Source of the DNA: Acinetobacter calcoaceticus DSM 30006 = CIP 81.8
Lineage (GTDB): Bacteria > Pseudomonadota > Gammaproteobacteria > Pseudomonadales > Moraxellaceae
Assembly: GCF_000368965.1 (NCBI RefSeq)
Contig: NZ_KB849780.1
Coordinates: forward strand, 2,046,145-2,110,144
Length of the DNA stretch: 64,000 nt
Direction: 5' to 3'
Positions 1 through 8,719 of this stretch are shown here, one piece after another. Each line of letters begins with the position of its first letter. Within the stretch, counting starts at the first letter, position 1. A program made the position numbers and the translations under genes. Under the pieces are notes generated by a model that saw nothing but the letters and a program-made list of their open reading frames with translations, did no database searches and was not told the DNA's origin.

Positions 1-730
1 CCAATACGCCACGACCGTGTGTAGATGACACAACCGGAATACCTAAATCTGCAATTGCTTTAACTTCGGCAACACTATTTAAAGTTCCACCGCCAATCCA
101 GAAAATTGGGCGTTTTGCTTTTTTGATTTCACTCACAAGAAGATCAATTTCAGCTTGATCAGCTTGTGGCAATTGCAATGCTTTGACTGGCCCAAGGTTA
201 AGTGGCAAATCAATTTCTGCCGCTTGTACATCAATTGGCAACTCAACACTTACCGGCCCCATTGGAACAGTGGTTGCCACACGGATAGCTTCACGAATTA
301 CGCCCACTGCATTGTCTGGACTTGTGATACGAAATGCCGCTTTGCTTGATGCACGTAAAAACGTAAGTTGGTCTTTGGTTTCGTGAATGAAACTTGCATC
401 ACGGTCAAGATATTCACGCTCAACCTGACCTGTTAAATGCAATACAGGGCTACCCGCATTCATCGCTTCAATCAGTGAACCCACCGCATTACCAGCGCCA
501 GCACCAGTACTGGTCAGTGCTACACCCAAGCCTTTAAAGCGTGAATGTGCATCTGCCATAGTTACCGCACCCGCTTCACCACGAGCAGCAACAAAACGCA
601 TTTTTTCACGGCGTCCTACTGCGTCGGCAATAGGTAAATTGTGAATGGAAATAACACCATAAATACTATCAACTTGGTGCGCTTCTAAAACTCTTGCGAT
701 TGCTTCGCCTACATTTACACGTTCAGTCAT
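1..730 (-). CDS. Thiamine-pyrophosphate-dependent enzyme (acetolactate synthase/benzoylformate decarboxylase superfamily), partial
   Basis: The reading frame opens at an ATG at 728-730 and runs without a stop off the left edge, so only about 243 N-terminal residues are present. The protein has the TPP-enzyme pyrimidine-binding domain: the stretch RGEAGAVTMADAHSR carries the Glu that activates the cofactor, followed by GVALTSTGAGAGNAVGSLIEA and a G-S-P-V-L-H-L-T-G strand. The start of the central domain (KRPIFWIGGG) is also seen. In this superfamily the enzyme either decarboxylates a 2-oxoacid or ligates it to an aldehyde. It is the last visible gene of the long minus-strand catabolic operon, 39 bp after the aldehyde dehydrogenase. 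A 2-oxoacid decarboxylase feeding that dehydrogenase is a reasonable inference. The exact substrate cannot be read, and the C-terminal cofactor-binding domain lies outside the window. Confidence 0.85.
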   Translation of the reverse strand, partial: MTERVNVGEAIARVLEAHQVDSIYGVISIHNLPIADAVGRREKMRFVAARGEAGAVTMADAHSRFKGLGVALTSTGAGAGNAVGSLIEAMNAGSPVLHLTGQVEREYLDRDASFIHETKDQLTFLRASSKAAFRITSPDNAVGVIREAIRVATTVPMGPVSVELPIDVQAAEIDLPLNLGPVKALQLPQADQAEIDLLVSEIKKAKRPIFWIGGGTLNSVAEVKAIADLGIPVVSSTHGRGVL

Positions 731-769
731 GTCTGTTCCTCAAAATTTGTTTTTCAATCCTTGAATCTA

Positions 770-2236
770 TTAATCGCACCAAGGGTTAGGCTGTTCATTC
801 AGCCCCATATAAATACTCTTTTGCTGCATGTACGATAAAATGCCCAAACGGCCTTTTTCGCGCCCGATACCACTGTCTTTAAAGCCACCAAACGGCGCAC
901 TAATCGAGAACTTTTTGTAGGTATTAATCCACACGGTTCCCACTTCTAACACACGGGCAATACGCCAAGCTTTACGGTAACTTTCAGTCCAGATACCAGC
1001 TGCAAGACCAAAACAACTGTCATTGGCTTGAGCAATCAAATCTTGCTCGTTGTCATATTTCATGACGACTAAAACAGGGCCAAAAATCTCTTCCTGACAG
1101 GTTTGGGCACTATTACTTAAACCCGTAATAATAGTGGGTAAGTAATAACTGCCTTTGGCATAGTCACCAGTTGTTAATGCTTCGCCACCAACCAAAACTT
1201 GACCACCTTCGCTTTTAGCAAGCTGCACATAGCGATCAACTGACTGCAAATGTTTTTCATTTACGAGTGGCCCTAAATGCACACCAGCCTGTTCAGGATG
1301 GCCCACGCGTAAGCCTTTGGTAATCTCAACCAGACGCGTTAAAAACTGATCGTAAAGACTGCTATGAATAAACAAGCGAGAACCTGCGATACACGCTTGG
1401 CCTGCCGAACTAAAAATACCGTACGCTACGCCTTTGGCAGCCAGTTCTACATCGGCATCCGGCAAAACGATTGTTGGTGACTTGCCACCTAGCTCAAGCG
1501 ATGTGGTAATGAGTTTGTCCGCAGCAATATGCGCCAAATGACGACCCGTGGTTGTTCCTCCTGTAAAAGAGATTTTACGAACCAACGGATGTTGAGCAAT
1601 TGCATCACCAATCACCGAACCACGACCAACTAACACACTGAGTAAGCCTTTTGGTAAACCTGCTTCTTCAAAAATTTTGGCAAGTTCTAAAGCAATCAGT
1701 GAAGTTGCTTCTGCTGGTTTTAACACCACTGCATTTCCCGCTGCTAAAGCTGGGGCAAGCTTTTGAACTTCACTCGCAATTGGAGAGTTCCAAGGTGTAA
1801 TTGCTGCCACAACACCTACAGGTTCATGCACGCTCATGGTCATAAAATCTGGAGCGCGTTGAGTCGTTAGTTCATCATTCAGCGTTTCACACGCCGCTGC
1901 AACATAACGCGCAGTCGCCGCAGCACTCATCACCAAACCACGTGTTTCGGTTAAAGGCTTACCATTATCGCGTGTTTGTAATTTTGCTAATTCATCTGCA
2001 CGCGCTTCAATAATGTCTGCAACTTTGTAGAGAATACGTGCGCGCTCATGCGGCAAGCTGTTTCTCCAGTTGGGTTGACGCCAAGCCTGATCAGCCTTTT
2101 CAATTGCTTCATTCACATCTTCAAGCGTTGCAGTCGAAATTTCTGCATTGACAGACTGATCTGCCGGAAACAGGCTTTGGATGACCGCACCGCGGCCCAA
2201 ACGCCATTCACCTGCAATATAAATTTCCTTTGCCAT
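770..2236 (-). CDS. NAD(P)-dependent aldehyde dehydrogenase
   Basis: This full-length ALDH-superfamily protein of 488 residues oxidises an aldehyde to a carboxylate. The core signatures are present: the ITPWNSP cofactor-binding strand, the FTGGTTTGR turn, LELGGKSP with the general-base Glu, and GQACIAGSR with the catalytic Cys. The C-terminal KDSGIGREKG motif is typical of the betaine/5-carboxymethyl-2-hydroxymuconate semialdehyde branches. The ATG at 2236 is preferred because AAGGA lies 8 bases upstream; a TTG two codons earlier is also open. It lies between the aspartate-dehydrogenase-like gene and the TPP enzyme and probably oxidises a ring-cleavage or decarboxylation aldehyde of the pathway. 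BetB-like similarity is only at family level; a separate true betB exists near 33 kb. Confidence 0.9.
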   Translation of the reverse strand: MAKEIYIAGEWRLGRGAVIQSLFPADQSVNAEISTATLEDVNEAIEKADQAWRQPNWRNSLPHERARILYKVADIIEARADELAKLQTRDNGKPLTETRGLVMSAAATARYVAAACETLNDELTTQRAPDFMTMSVHEPVGVVAAITPWNSPIASEVQKLAPALAAGNAVVLKPAEATSLIALELAKIFEEAGLPKGLLSVLVGRGSVIGDAIAQHPLVRKISFTGGTTTGRHLAHIAADKLITTSLELGGKSPTIVLPDADVELAAKGVAYGIFSSAGQACIAGSRLFIHSSLYDQFLTRLVEITKGLRVGHPEQAGVHLGPLVNEKHLQSVDRYVQLAKSEGGQVLVGGEALTTGDYAKGSYYLPTIITGLSNSAQTCQEEIFGPVLVVMKYDNEQDLIAQANDSCFGLAAGIWTESYRKAWRIARVLEVGTVWINTYKKFSISAPFGGFKDSGIGREKGRLGILSYMQQKSIYMGLNEQPNPWCD

Positions 2237-2249
2237 GATCAAATCCTTC

Positions 2250-3041
2250 TTAAATCTGTATTGCTTCTACACTGTTGCGACAAGCACGAATCACGCTAAG
2301 CGCAGCCAAAGTTGATGTTTTCGGGTTACTTGCTAACGGCACACCAACCAGTTCAATGGTCATTTGCCCAAAGCCACCTTCTGCCACGATGGTGTGTTTG
2401 TTTTTGTTGATTGTTGGATCAACGGTTAACTCGACCATGGTTTCATCCATTCCAAGCCCAGCAAGTGCAATCGTTGCAGCAACGTTGGCGTTTGCTGGAA
2501 ACTTCATCGCAGCTTCACGAGCAGTTCCGGTAAAAAAGACCGTAGCTTCAGTCACATGATCTAGATCGACCAATTGCTCTGCATAACTCCCCTTCCAGCT
2601 TTTTGGACTTTTACAGCCTTTGTAAGTAACTTTTTGCAAGCCACCTTCTTTGGCTGCTGAAATACCGTCAATGCCAGCAATGGCACCTGCGAGTAAATGC
2701 AGATGGGCATTATTTTCTTCAGCTGTTTGTTTGAGCTGAATCAGAAAATCACTATCAGCTAAAGTTCCAACCGAAATCAGGCCTATGGTCCAACCTTTAG
2801 CCAAAACCTTTTGAGCATGTTCTTTCACAGCTGCTTGACCTGCCACCTCAATGACATAGTCTGGCGCACCATCACATTGCTCAATATCTGAAATCACCTG
2901 AATCTCTGAAGACACTTGTGATTGAACTTTTTCAACGCTACGAGACGGCACGACAATCCATTTCAGTTGCAAATCTTGAGGCAAGTGTGCATGCACTTCT
3001 GCTGCCATTGCGCCAAAACCAATCATCATCAACTTTTTCAT
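2250..3041 (-). CDS. Aspartate dehydrogenase-like NAD(P)-dependent amino acid dehydrogenase (NadX family)
   Basis: This 263-residue protein begins with a Rossmann turn, GFGAMAAEV. Its C-terminal half matches the NadX/L-aspartate dehydrogenase layout: PANANVAATIALAGLG, the VDPTINKNKH segment, GGFG, and VGVPLASNPKTSTLAALSV. Family members catalyse NAD(P)-dependent oxidative deamination of L-aspartate, or the reverse reductive amination, usually for NAD synthesis. No nadA or nadC lies nearby. It sits inside an oxygenase operon, 13 bp before the ALDH gene, so it more likely acts on a pathway intermediate (an amino or imino acid, or a 2-oxoacid). That role is inference; the family call is firm. 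Confidence 0.85.
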   Translation of the reverse strand: MKKLMMIGFGAMAAEVHAHLPQDLQLKWIVVPSRSVEKVQSQVSSEIQVISDIEQCDGAPDYVIEVAGQAAVKEHAQKVLAKGWTIGLISVGTLADSDFLIQLKQTAEENNAHLHLLAGAIAGIDGISAAKEGGLQKVTYKGCKSPKSWKGSYAEQLVDLDHVTEATVFFTGTAREAAMKFPANANVAATIALAGLGMDETMVELTVDPTINKNKHTIVAEGGFGQMTIELVGVPLASNPKTSTLAALSVIRACRNSVEAIQI

Positions 3042-3056
3042 GACAGCACCTGATAT

Positions 3057-3851
3057 TTATAAATGTTTATTAAAACCACCTGAGACATCGAGTGCCGCAC
3101 CTGTGGTGTACGATGCCAATGGAGATGCCAAGAAAACTAAAGCACGGGCTGGTTCTTCAGGACGGCCTAAACGCTGCATTGGAATTCCGCGGTTTTTAGC
3201 AATATTGCCTGTCCATTCTTCCCATGACTGGTTTAAGTCTGAGCGAGTTTCATAACGGCGTTTCCACTGCGCGGATTCGACCATTCCGAGTAAAATCGAG
3301 TTCACACGAACACCATACTGAGTAAACTCATGAGCCAAAGAGTGTGTCAGATTCAACAACGCAGCTCGTGCTGATGAAGTGGCAATCATGTGTGGCTCTG
3401 GTTGTAACGCCAGTAAAGAGTTCACATTGGTAATCGATGCATTTGCAGAGTGTTTTAAATCCTCAAGAAAAGCCCGTACCGGATGTAAAACACTGAAATA
3501 CTTCAGCTCAATTTCTTTCATCCAGTCTTCATCTTGCGTATTTTCAAAGTTTGAAACGCGGCCTTGTCCAGCATTGTTAATGAGCATATCAACATTGCCC
3601 AAATTGAGTTTTACGTCTTTGGCAAATTGTTGAACTTCTTCTTTTTTCAACACATTACATGCTTTGGTAAAAATATTGGCATGCGGATATTTCTCTAAAA
3701 TATAGAGTTTTGACGCATTCAAGCGCTCTTCATCGCGACCACACCAAGCTACTTTTGCACCCTCTGCAACCAGTATTTCAACAGCAGCCAGCCCAATCCC
3801 AGAGGAGCCACCCGTAACAACTGCAACTTTTCCTTCAACTTGGAAGCTCAT
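3057..3851 (-). CDS. SDR-family oxidoreductase with atypical catalytic site
   Basis: This is a classical-length SDR (264 residues) with the cofactor motif TGGSSGIG near residue 14, a NNAGQG strand and the terminal LASPLASYTTGAALDVSGG segment. The usual YxxxK catalytic pair is not there. At the expected place after NVNSLLAL, the sequence reads IATSSARAAL, so Thr stands where Tyr is expected and Arg where Lys is expected. It may therefore use a different acid/base or have become a non-redox member. It belongs to the operon, between the alpha/beta hydrolase and the aspartate-dehydrogenase-like gene. AAGGATT lies just before the ATG at 3851. A second, canonical SDR of the same operon lies at 8720-9484. 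Confidence 0.85.
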   Translation of the reverse strand: MSFQVEGKVAVVTGGSSGIGLAAVEILVAEGAKVAWCGRDEERLNASKLYILEKYPHANIFTKACNVLKKEEVQQFAKDVKLNLGNVDMLINNAGQGRVSNFENTQDEDWMKEIELKYFSVLHPVRAFLEDLKHSANASITNVNSLLALQPEPHMIATSSARAALLNLTHSLAHEFTQYGVRVNSILLGMVESAQWKRRYETRSDLNQSWEEWTGNIAKNRGIPMQRLGRPEEPARALVFLASPLASYTTGAALDVSGGFNKHL

Positions 3852-3866
3852 AATCCTTAATCTCTC

Positions 3867-4691
3867 TTACGATTGTTCCTGAATCGTCAACATAATTTGG
3901 TTAAATGCTCGCGGTTGGTCGACATAACTTAGATGTCCTGCATCTTGGATGATGTAGTGCTGTTCCAACTGCAATTCCTGAGCAAGCTCTTGTATGCCTA
4001 ACGCAGGAGTGATTTGATCTTGCTGCCCTGCAATCACTGTGCATGGGACTTGTAAATCTGTTAAATAATTACGTATTTCGTCATATGCGAGTAAGTACGA
4101 TGCATGTGTGAATCCCTGTAGGGTCAACTGTTGCATCACCTCTGAAACTAAAGCCAAGGCTTGTGGTTCTTGTTTATAAATCAAATGAGGCCCACGGCTT
4201 TCTGCCATCCCTTTAGCGCCTAATTCTTTCAACATTTTTGGTCTTTTTTCAAAAACCTGAATTTGTGTTTGTTCGTCTTGACGTTGGTAGCCTTGAGCCA
4301 AATTGGCGATCACCAAATGCTCTACTTGTTCTGGGTAAAGTGCAGCAAATGCACTCGCCTGTAAGGCACCTAATGAGTGGCCAACAACAATTGCTTTTTC
4401 AATTTTTAAAACTTCAAACAGCGCTGCCAAACGCTTTGCATAATCGGTAGCATTCGGCTGATCAGTTAAAAGTTCATCTGATTTGCCATAGCCCGGTGCA
4501 TCCCAGGCAATGACATGAAAATGATGAGACAGCACTTCAAGTTGGTTCACCCAAGAAGCAGAACCTGAACTAATGCCATGTAACAGCACGAGGTATTCGC
4601 CCTGACCGGCTTCTCGATATGCTTGTTGCTGGCCTTGCACAGTCACCGTTTTAACCGGAAATTCTGCTAACTTTTCAATGAGTGTCATCAT
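3867..4691 (-). CDS. Alpha/beta hydrolase (possible meta-cleavage-product hydrolase)
   Basis: This 274-residue alpha/beta-hydrolase has the oxyanion loop LLHGISSGSASW, the nucleophile elbow VVGHSLGALQ (Ser of GHSLG), the late-strand Asp in IAGQQDQITP, and the catalytic His in QDAGHLSYVDQP. That is a complete Ser-Asp-His triad. Size and motif spacing fit the hydrolases that cut C-C bonds of ring-cleavage products or ester/lactone bonds in aromatic pathways. Its presence in an operon with a Rieske oxygenase and a VOC-type extradiol-like dioxygenase supports the first, but simple esterase activity is equally possible. Two ATGs lie in tandem at 4691 and 4688; the choice changes one residue. Confidence 0.85.
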   Translation of the reverse strand: MMTLIEKLAEFPVKTVTVQGQQQAYREAGQGEYLVLLHGISSGSASWVNQLEVLSHHFHVIAWDAPGYGKSDELLTDQPNATDYAKRLAALFEVLKIEKAIVVGHSLGALQASAFAALYPEQVEHLVIANLAQGYQRQDEQTQIQVFEKRPKMLKELGAKGMAESRGPHLIYKQEPQALALVSEVMQQLTLQGFTHASYLLAYDEIRNYLTDLQVPCTVIAGQQDQITPALGIQELAQELQLEQHYIIQDAGHLSYVDQPRAFNQIMLTIQEQS

Positions 4692-4727
4692 TTTTATTCC
4701 TTTCCCTTAACTCACATCATCAAGCGC

Positions 4728-5249
4728 TTAACGTTTGATTTGAGACAATGGATGCTCTGGTGGATAGTTTGGAATCGTCGGTTTGCCTGTTCCCAACATC
4801 ACACACATCAAGGCATCTTCTTGACCTGGGTTAAATAGACCACGGTAGATTCCCGGTGGAATTGAAATCAGGTCACGCTCTTTTAAACGGGTTTCGAATT
4901 TTTCGCCGTTGTGCTCAATGAACAAATCAATTTCGCCGCGAAGCATAAAGAAAACTTCTTCAACGTCGTGGTGAATGTGTAAAGGACCTTCACACTGAGG
5001 TGGCAACACCATGGTCGAAAACGTAAAGTTTTCTGCTGGTACAGTGTTACCGTCATTTGCAACACCTGTTGCACCTGTACCCATATAACGCATTTGTGCA
5101 CGGCGGTATTTCGGGTCGTAATCTGCTTGGAACTTCAAAGCATCAAAGTCATATTTACGAGTTTCAAAGCGAGCAATACGCGTGTTTAACCAATCTTCTA
5201 AAGAAGCATTTTCTGGTTGTGCCCACGATTCGAATTGTTGTGTAGTCAT
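4728..5249 (-). CDS. Cupin-domain protein
   Basis: This 173-residue single-domain cupin has the first cupin motif around HIHHDVEEVFFMLRGEID (two His and one Glu metal ligands) and a second motif around SIPPGIYRGLFNPG. In the second motif the usual His is replaced by Tyr or Arg, so the metal site may be incomplete. The N-terminal 60 residues (FESWAQPENASLEDWL) are not a known motif to me. Family members include small dioxygenases, isomerases and ligand-binding proteins. In the catabolic operon it lies between the MFS transporter (23 bp) and the alpha/beta hydrolase (36 bp). Its role may be a second ring-cleavage or isomerisation step, but the sequence does not decide. Confidence 0.75.
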   Translation of the reverse strand: MTTQQFESWAQPENASLEDWLNTRIARFETRKYDFDALKFQADYDPKYRRAQMRYMGTGATGVANDGNTVPAENFTFSTMVLPPQCEGPLHIHHDVEEVFFMLRGEIDLFIEHNGEKFETRLKERDLISIPPGIYRGLFNPGQEDALMCVMLGTGKPTIPNYPPEHPLSQIKR

Positions 5250-5272
5250 TTTTTAAACTCCTATACAGTGAA

Positions 5273-6496
5273 TTAATAACGTTTTAATAAAGGAACCAAG
5301 AAAAATGACCCGATGACAGCGACAGCAGCCAAGAAGGTAATTCCCAAATTAAAACTATGTGTTTGCATCACGATGTAACCGATAAGTACAGGTGCAATTG
5401 CACTTGCAAAATTACCTAAACCGTTAAATATTCCACCCGCAGTCGCCCCTACATTTGAGGTGGTTACTTTTGCAAGCAGAGCAAATACAGCGGCCACTCC
5501 AAAACCCCAAGCCATCGCACTTAAAGACATCGCTGCAATAATCAATAATGGCTCGGTCATGATGACCATCACATACATGAAAATGCCTGCGAGTAATAAA
5601 CCGCTAAAGACTTGAATTGCGCGGCGGCCCAACTTGTCAGATAAAAACGCACCGATCACTTCGCCAATTAACATGGCAATGAATGGAAAGCTTGAATACA
5701 TTCCAAACTCTTTGAGGTTGAAGCCTTTGTCTTGCATAAGATAAGAAGGAACCCAGCTATTTAAGCCCCATAAATAAGTCATCAATGCAATGTTAAAGAG
5801 ACAAACCAGCCAGAATGCTCTATTGCTCAAAAGTACCTTGGTATTGGCAATATGGCCTTTGAAATTGGTACGTTTACTCTCGCCTTCAATTTCGACGGTT
5901 TTCTTAAGTTGCAAATTACGCAAACCAAAAACAATGCTGAAAATAGCGATTAGCGTTAACCCAGCCATCACAAAAAAAGTGGTGTGCCAGTCGTGGTGTG
6001 CTAAAACATTTGCAGTGATTGGGAACCCAAGGAATGCACCAATTGGTGTTCCAAGTAAGAACATGGTTGAAGCACGTGCCTGCTGACGGTCTGTGTAAGT
6101 CTGTTTAACAATGGTATAAGCCAAGGCAAATAACGGACCCTCTGCTAAACCTAATAGCACACGTAAAATCAACATGCCTGAATAACTGGTGGTGAACCCC
6201 ATGCAAAACATGAGTAAGCCCCATGAAGTTACACTCCAAAACAGCATTTTCTTTGGGTTAAAAATGTCACCCAAAAAGCTTAGAAAAACTGATGAAAAAC
6301 CATAAGCAAGCAAGAAGCTTGTCATGAGCCAGCCCAGTTTGGCCTTATTTTCATCAATTCCCATTGCACTTTGAAAATGAGGATCTGAAAATAAAACCGC
6401 AATACTAATCTTGTCGAAAAATGCCAGTACCACACACACCATAAGGACAAAAGCAGGTACCCAATGCTTTAATCCACTTTTTTCTTCATTACTCAT
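5273..6496 (-). CDS. MFS transporter, anion:cation-symporter-like
   Basis: This 407-residue inner-membrane protein has about 12 predicted hydrophobic helices. The loop 2-3 signature reads LGDIFNPKKML, and loop 8-9 has LSDKLGRRAIQ, as in MFS carriers. The layout, with early DKISIAVLF and a LRVLLGLAEGPLF helix-4 segment, resembles the ACS branch (phthalate, glucarate, hydroxyphenylacetate carriers). It presumably brings the pathway substrate into the cell by proton symport; that substrate is probably an organic acid, which is inference from family and operon position. GGAATG lies 9 bases before the ATG at 6496. Confidence 0.88.
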   Translation of the reverse strand: MSNEEKSGLKHWVPAFVLMVCVVLAFFDKISIAVLFSDPHFQSAMGIDENKAKLGWLMTSFLLAYGFSSVFLSFLGDIFNPKKMLFWSVTSWGLLMFCMGFTTSYSGMLILRVLLGLAEGPLFALAYTIVKQTYTDRQQARASTMFLLGTPIGAFLGFPITANVLAHHDWHTTFFVMAGLTLIAIFSIVFGLRNLQLKKTVEIEGESKRTNFKGHIANTKVLLSNRAFWLVCLFNIALMTYLWGLNSWVPSYLMQDKGFNLKEFGMYSSFPFIAMLIGEVIGAFLSDKLGRRAIQVFSGLLLAGIFMYVMVIMTEPLLIIAAMSLSAMAWGFGVAAVFALLAKVTTSNVGATAGGIFNGLGNFASAIAPVLIGYIVMQTHSFNLGITFLAAVAVIGSFFLVPLLKRY

Positions 6497-6538
6497 GTGT
6501 CATTCCTTCGATTTGGTAATGAGAACCAGATTTAATGT

Positions 6539-7750
6539 TTACGGTTTTAACTTCATGACATTAAATTCAGAATCTTCTAAAAGTTTTGGGTCTAAAACAG
6601 TGTTGGCTTGCATCCAACGTTTTGCCAGTTTGACCAGTTTCGAATCATTAATGGCAATCATGTTGAGCAAACGATTTTCATGGTCCAGATATAAATAACT
6701 CACCTGATCTTCACCGCCTTGGCGAATCACTAACTCTTTCGTTTTTTCAGGTTGATACGTACCTAATATCTGGATATTAAAGTGGTATTGATCAGACCAG
6801 AGCCAAGGAATATCGGTATATTCAGTTTCAATCCCCAGCATCGACTTCGCTGCGGCAATTGCCTGATTTTGTGCATTTGCCCAAGACTGAATGCAATAGC
6901 CCAAACCCGGATGAATCGCGACATCGCCTGCGGCATAAATGTGTTGATCTGAAGTTTGTCCAAAGCAGTTCACCACAATGCCATCTTTCACATCGAGACC
7001 TGCATGGACACCGAGCTCTTTAGCGATTTCGGCACCCGCACCCACCACCACACAGTCAAACAACTGACTATTTTGTGGATGATTCACTACTTCAACTTTT
7101 TGATGAGGTGCTTCAACCAAATGTAGGCTCTTGCTGTCTAAATGAATTTTTGTGCCTTGGGTTTCATGCATATTTTTTAAAAATGCAGAGACTTCAGGAC
7201 TCACGCTTCTTGCACATAAACGATCGCCATATTCAAAAATATGAACTTCTTTACCTTGCTTACGCGCAGTTGCCGCAATTTCTAAACCAATCCAACCACC
7301 GCCAATCACAGCGACATTCTTTGCATGCTTTAAAATTTCGGCCAAGCGTTCACAGTCATGCACATTACGTAAGGTCACAACATTTGGAATGAACTGCCAT
7401 GTATTGACTGGTACACGAGCACGGCTTCCTGTTGCAATCAGTAATTTGTCATAGGGCAAAACCTGACCACTTTCTAAATGAACCTGTTTTTGTTCACGAT
7501 CAACTTTTGTCGCAATTTCCGGTTTGTGCCATTGAACATTGAACTCTTGAACCTGCTCATTAGAAAACAGATTCAAACTTTCATAAGTTGCTTCTTTTGA
7601 AAGTACTTGCTTAGACAGTGGCGGACGCTCATAAAACACTTGATCTTCATTTGAAACCACGTGAATTTCGCCCACATAACCATTTTGGCGTAGTGTGCTT
7701 ACTGCCCAACCCGCTGCCTGTCCGGCACCTACAATTACGATCTTTTCCAT
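6539..7750 (-). CDS. FAD-dependent ferredoxin reductase of the oxygenase system
   Basis: This 403-residue FAD/NAD-linked reductase opens with the FAD-binding IVIVGAGQAAGWAVSTLRQ. The active-site strand YERPPLSKQVL is typical of ring-hydroxylating-dioxygenase ferredoxin reductases (BphA4/rubredoxin-reductase family). A second dinucleotide fold (VAVIGGGWIGLEIAA) binds NADH, and IYAAGDVA closes the FAD site. It most likely passes electrons from NADH to the Rieske ferredoxin at 10888-11193, giving a three-component oxygenase. The start at 7750 is chosen because AAGGAAG sits directly against the earlier in-frame ATG at 7756 and is properly spaced from the second. Confidence 0.9.
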   Translation of the reverse strand: MEKIVIVGAGQAAGWAVSTLRQNGYVGEIHVVSNEDQVFYERPPLSKQVLSKEATYESLNLFSNEQVQEFNVQWHKPEIATKVDREQKQVHLESGQVLPYDKLLIATGSRARVPVNTWQFIPNVVTLRNVHDCERLAEILKHAKNVAVIGGGWIGLEIAATARKQGKEVHIFEYGDRLCARSVSPEVSAFLKNMHETQGTKIHLDSKSLHLVEAPHQKVEVVNHPQNSQLFDCVVVGAGAEIAKELGVHAGLDVKDGIVVNCFGQTSDQHIYAAGDVAIHPGLGYCIQSWANAQNQAIAAAKSMLGIETEYTDIPWLWSDQYHFNIQILGTYQPEKTKELVIRQGGEDQVSYLYLDHENRLLNMIAINDSKLVKLAKRWMQANTVLDPKLLEDSEFNVMKLKP

Positions 7751-7778
7751 AGCCATCTTCCTTGTTCAGCAATACCTG

Positions 7779-8708
7779 TTAAACAGGCTTCACCTGACGG
7801 CGGGTTGTGTCATCAAGACCACCCTCAATCGCCCACTCGGTGAAAAGCTCTAGACGATGTTCTTCTACACGTGGTTGCCACTCTTCTGTCAAATAATCAT
7901 CGTTGGTGTAATATTCAAATGCACCACCCAATGGCGAGTTGACGTACCAGAAATAAGCTGAAGAAATTGGGTGACGTCCCGGTCCAATAAAGGTTGACCA
8001 TTCCGAACGATTCATATTTAAACCGCCCCCAATCACCTCATGGATATCACGTACGACAAAAGCAACATGATTTAGGCCAGCAGGTTTATTTGGAACACTG
8101 AGCAAGAATAAATCATGGTGATAACCTTTACCGCGGCAACGTAAGAATGCACCACGATTTTTGTAGGCATCAGACAAATGAAAGCCTACTTTTTCAATAT
8201 AGAAATTTTCCGTTGCTGCTAAATCTGGTGTGAAGAACACGACATGTCCAATCGCAACAGGTTGACCTTTTTCATAGACAGGACTTGCTGCATTCACACG
8301 TTGAATATTGCCGTATTGGTTAATGCCTTCCGTTTTAAGTTCTTGAACATCTTTAACAAAACTTTGTTCAAAACGAATGGTCATGCCATTTGGATCAAGG
8401 CACTGAACTGTATTTTCAGAACGCTTAAAACCATTTACATCAGCTAGGCGGCCTGCCAAGTCTTCAATGTCTTGAGCATGATCAACACCCCACGTAACTT
8501 CACGTAAAGTTGAACCTTGCTCAATCGCAGGTGGCAAACGGTCATCATCACAATTAAATAGATAAATCTTGCTACCATTTTGAGTCTGATATAAATCAGT
8601 GCCTTCAATATCAGAAACACTTTGGTTTAAACCAAAATCTGCTAAAAACTTGTTTGAAGCGGCTCTATCTTCAACTCCAAACTTTAAAATCTCGATCCCT
8701 GTAATCAT
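7779..8708 (-). CDS. Two-domain VOC protein, probable extradiol ring-cleavage dioxygenase
   Basis: This 309-residue protein has two vicinal-oxygen-chelate domains, the size and build of type I extradiol dioxygenases. The N-terminal domain (ILKFGVEDRAASNKFL) lacks metal ligands. The C-terminal domain carries GHVVFFTPDL (first His), AGLNHVAFVV (second His) and GGAFEYYTND (Glu), which is the 2-His-1-Glu iron facial triad. A catechol-like product of the upstream Rieske oxygenase is its likely substrate, giving a semialdehyde for the hydrolase and ALDH of the same operon. The ring type cannot be told from sequence. AAGGAG lies 7 bases before the ATG. Confidence 0.82.
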   Translation of the reverse strand: MITGIEILKFGVEDRAASNKFLADFGLNQSVSDIEGTDLYQTQNGSKIYLFNCDDDRLPPAIEQGSTLREVTWGVDHAQDIEDLAGRLADVNGFKRSENTVQCLDPNGMTIRFEQSFVKDVQELKTEGINQYGNIQRVNAASPVYEKGQPVAIGHVVFFTPDLAATENFYIEKVGFHLSDAYKNRGAFLRCRGKGYHHDLFLLSVPNKPAGLNHVAFVVRDIHEVIGGGLNMNRSEWSTFIGPGRHPISSAYFWYVNSPLGGAFEYYTNDDYLTEEWQPRVEEHRLELFTEWAIEGGLDDTTRRQVKPV

Positions 8709-8719
8709 TTGACTACTCC

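Noticed and set aside
155..386. Plus-strand small frames over the TPP enzyme gene
   Set aside because: They lie opposite a well-supported enzyme frame, with no ribosome binding site or recognisable product; they are shadows of the real gene.
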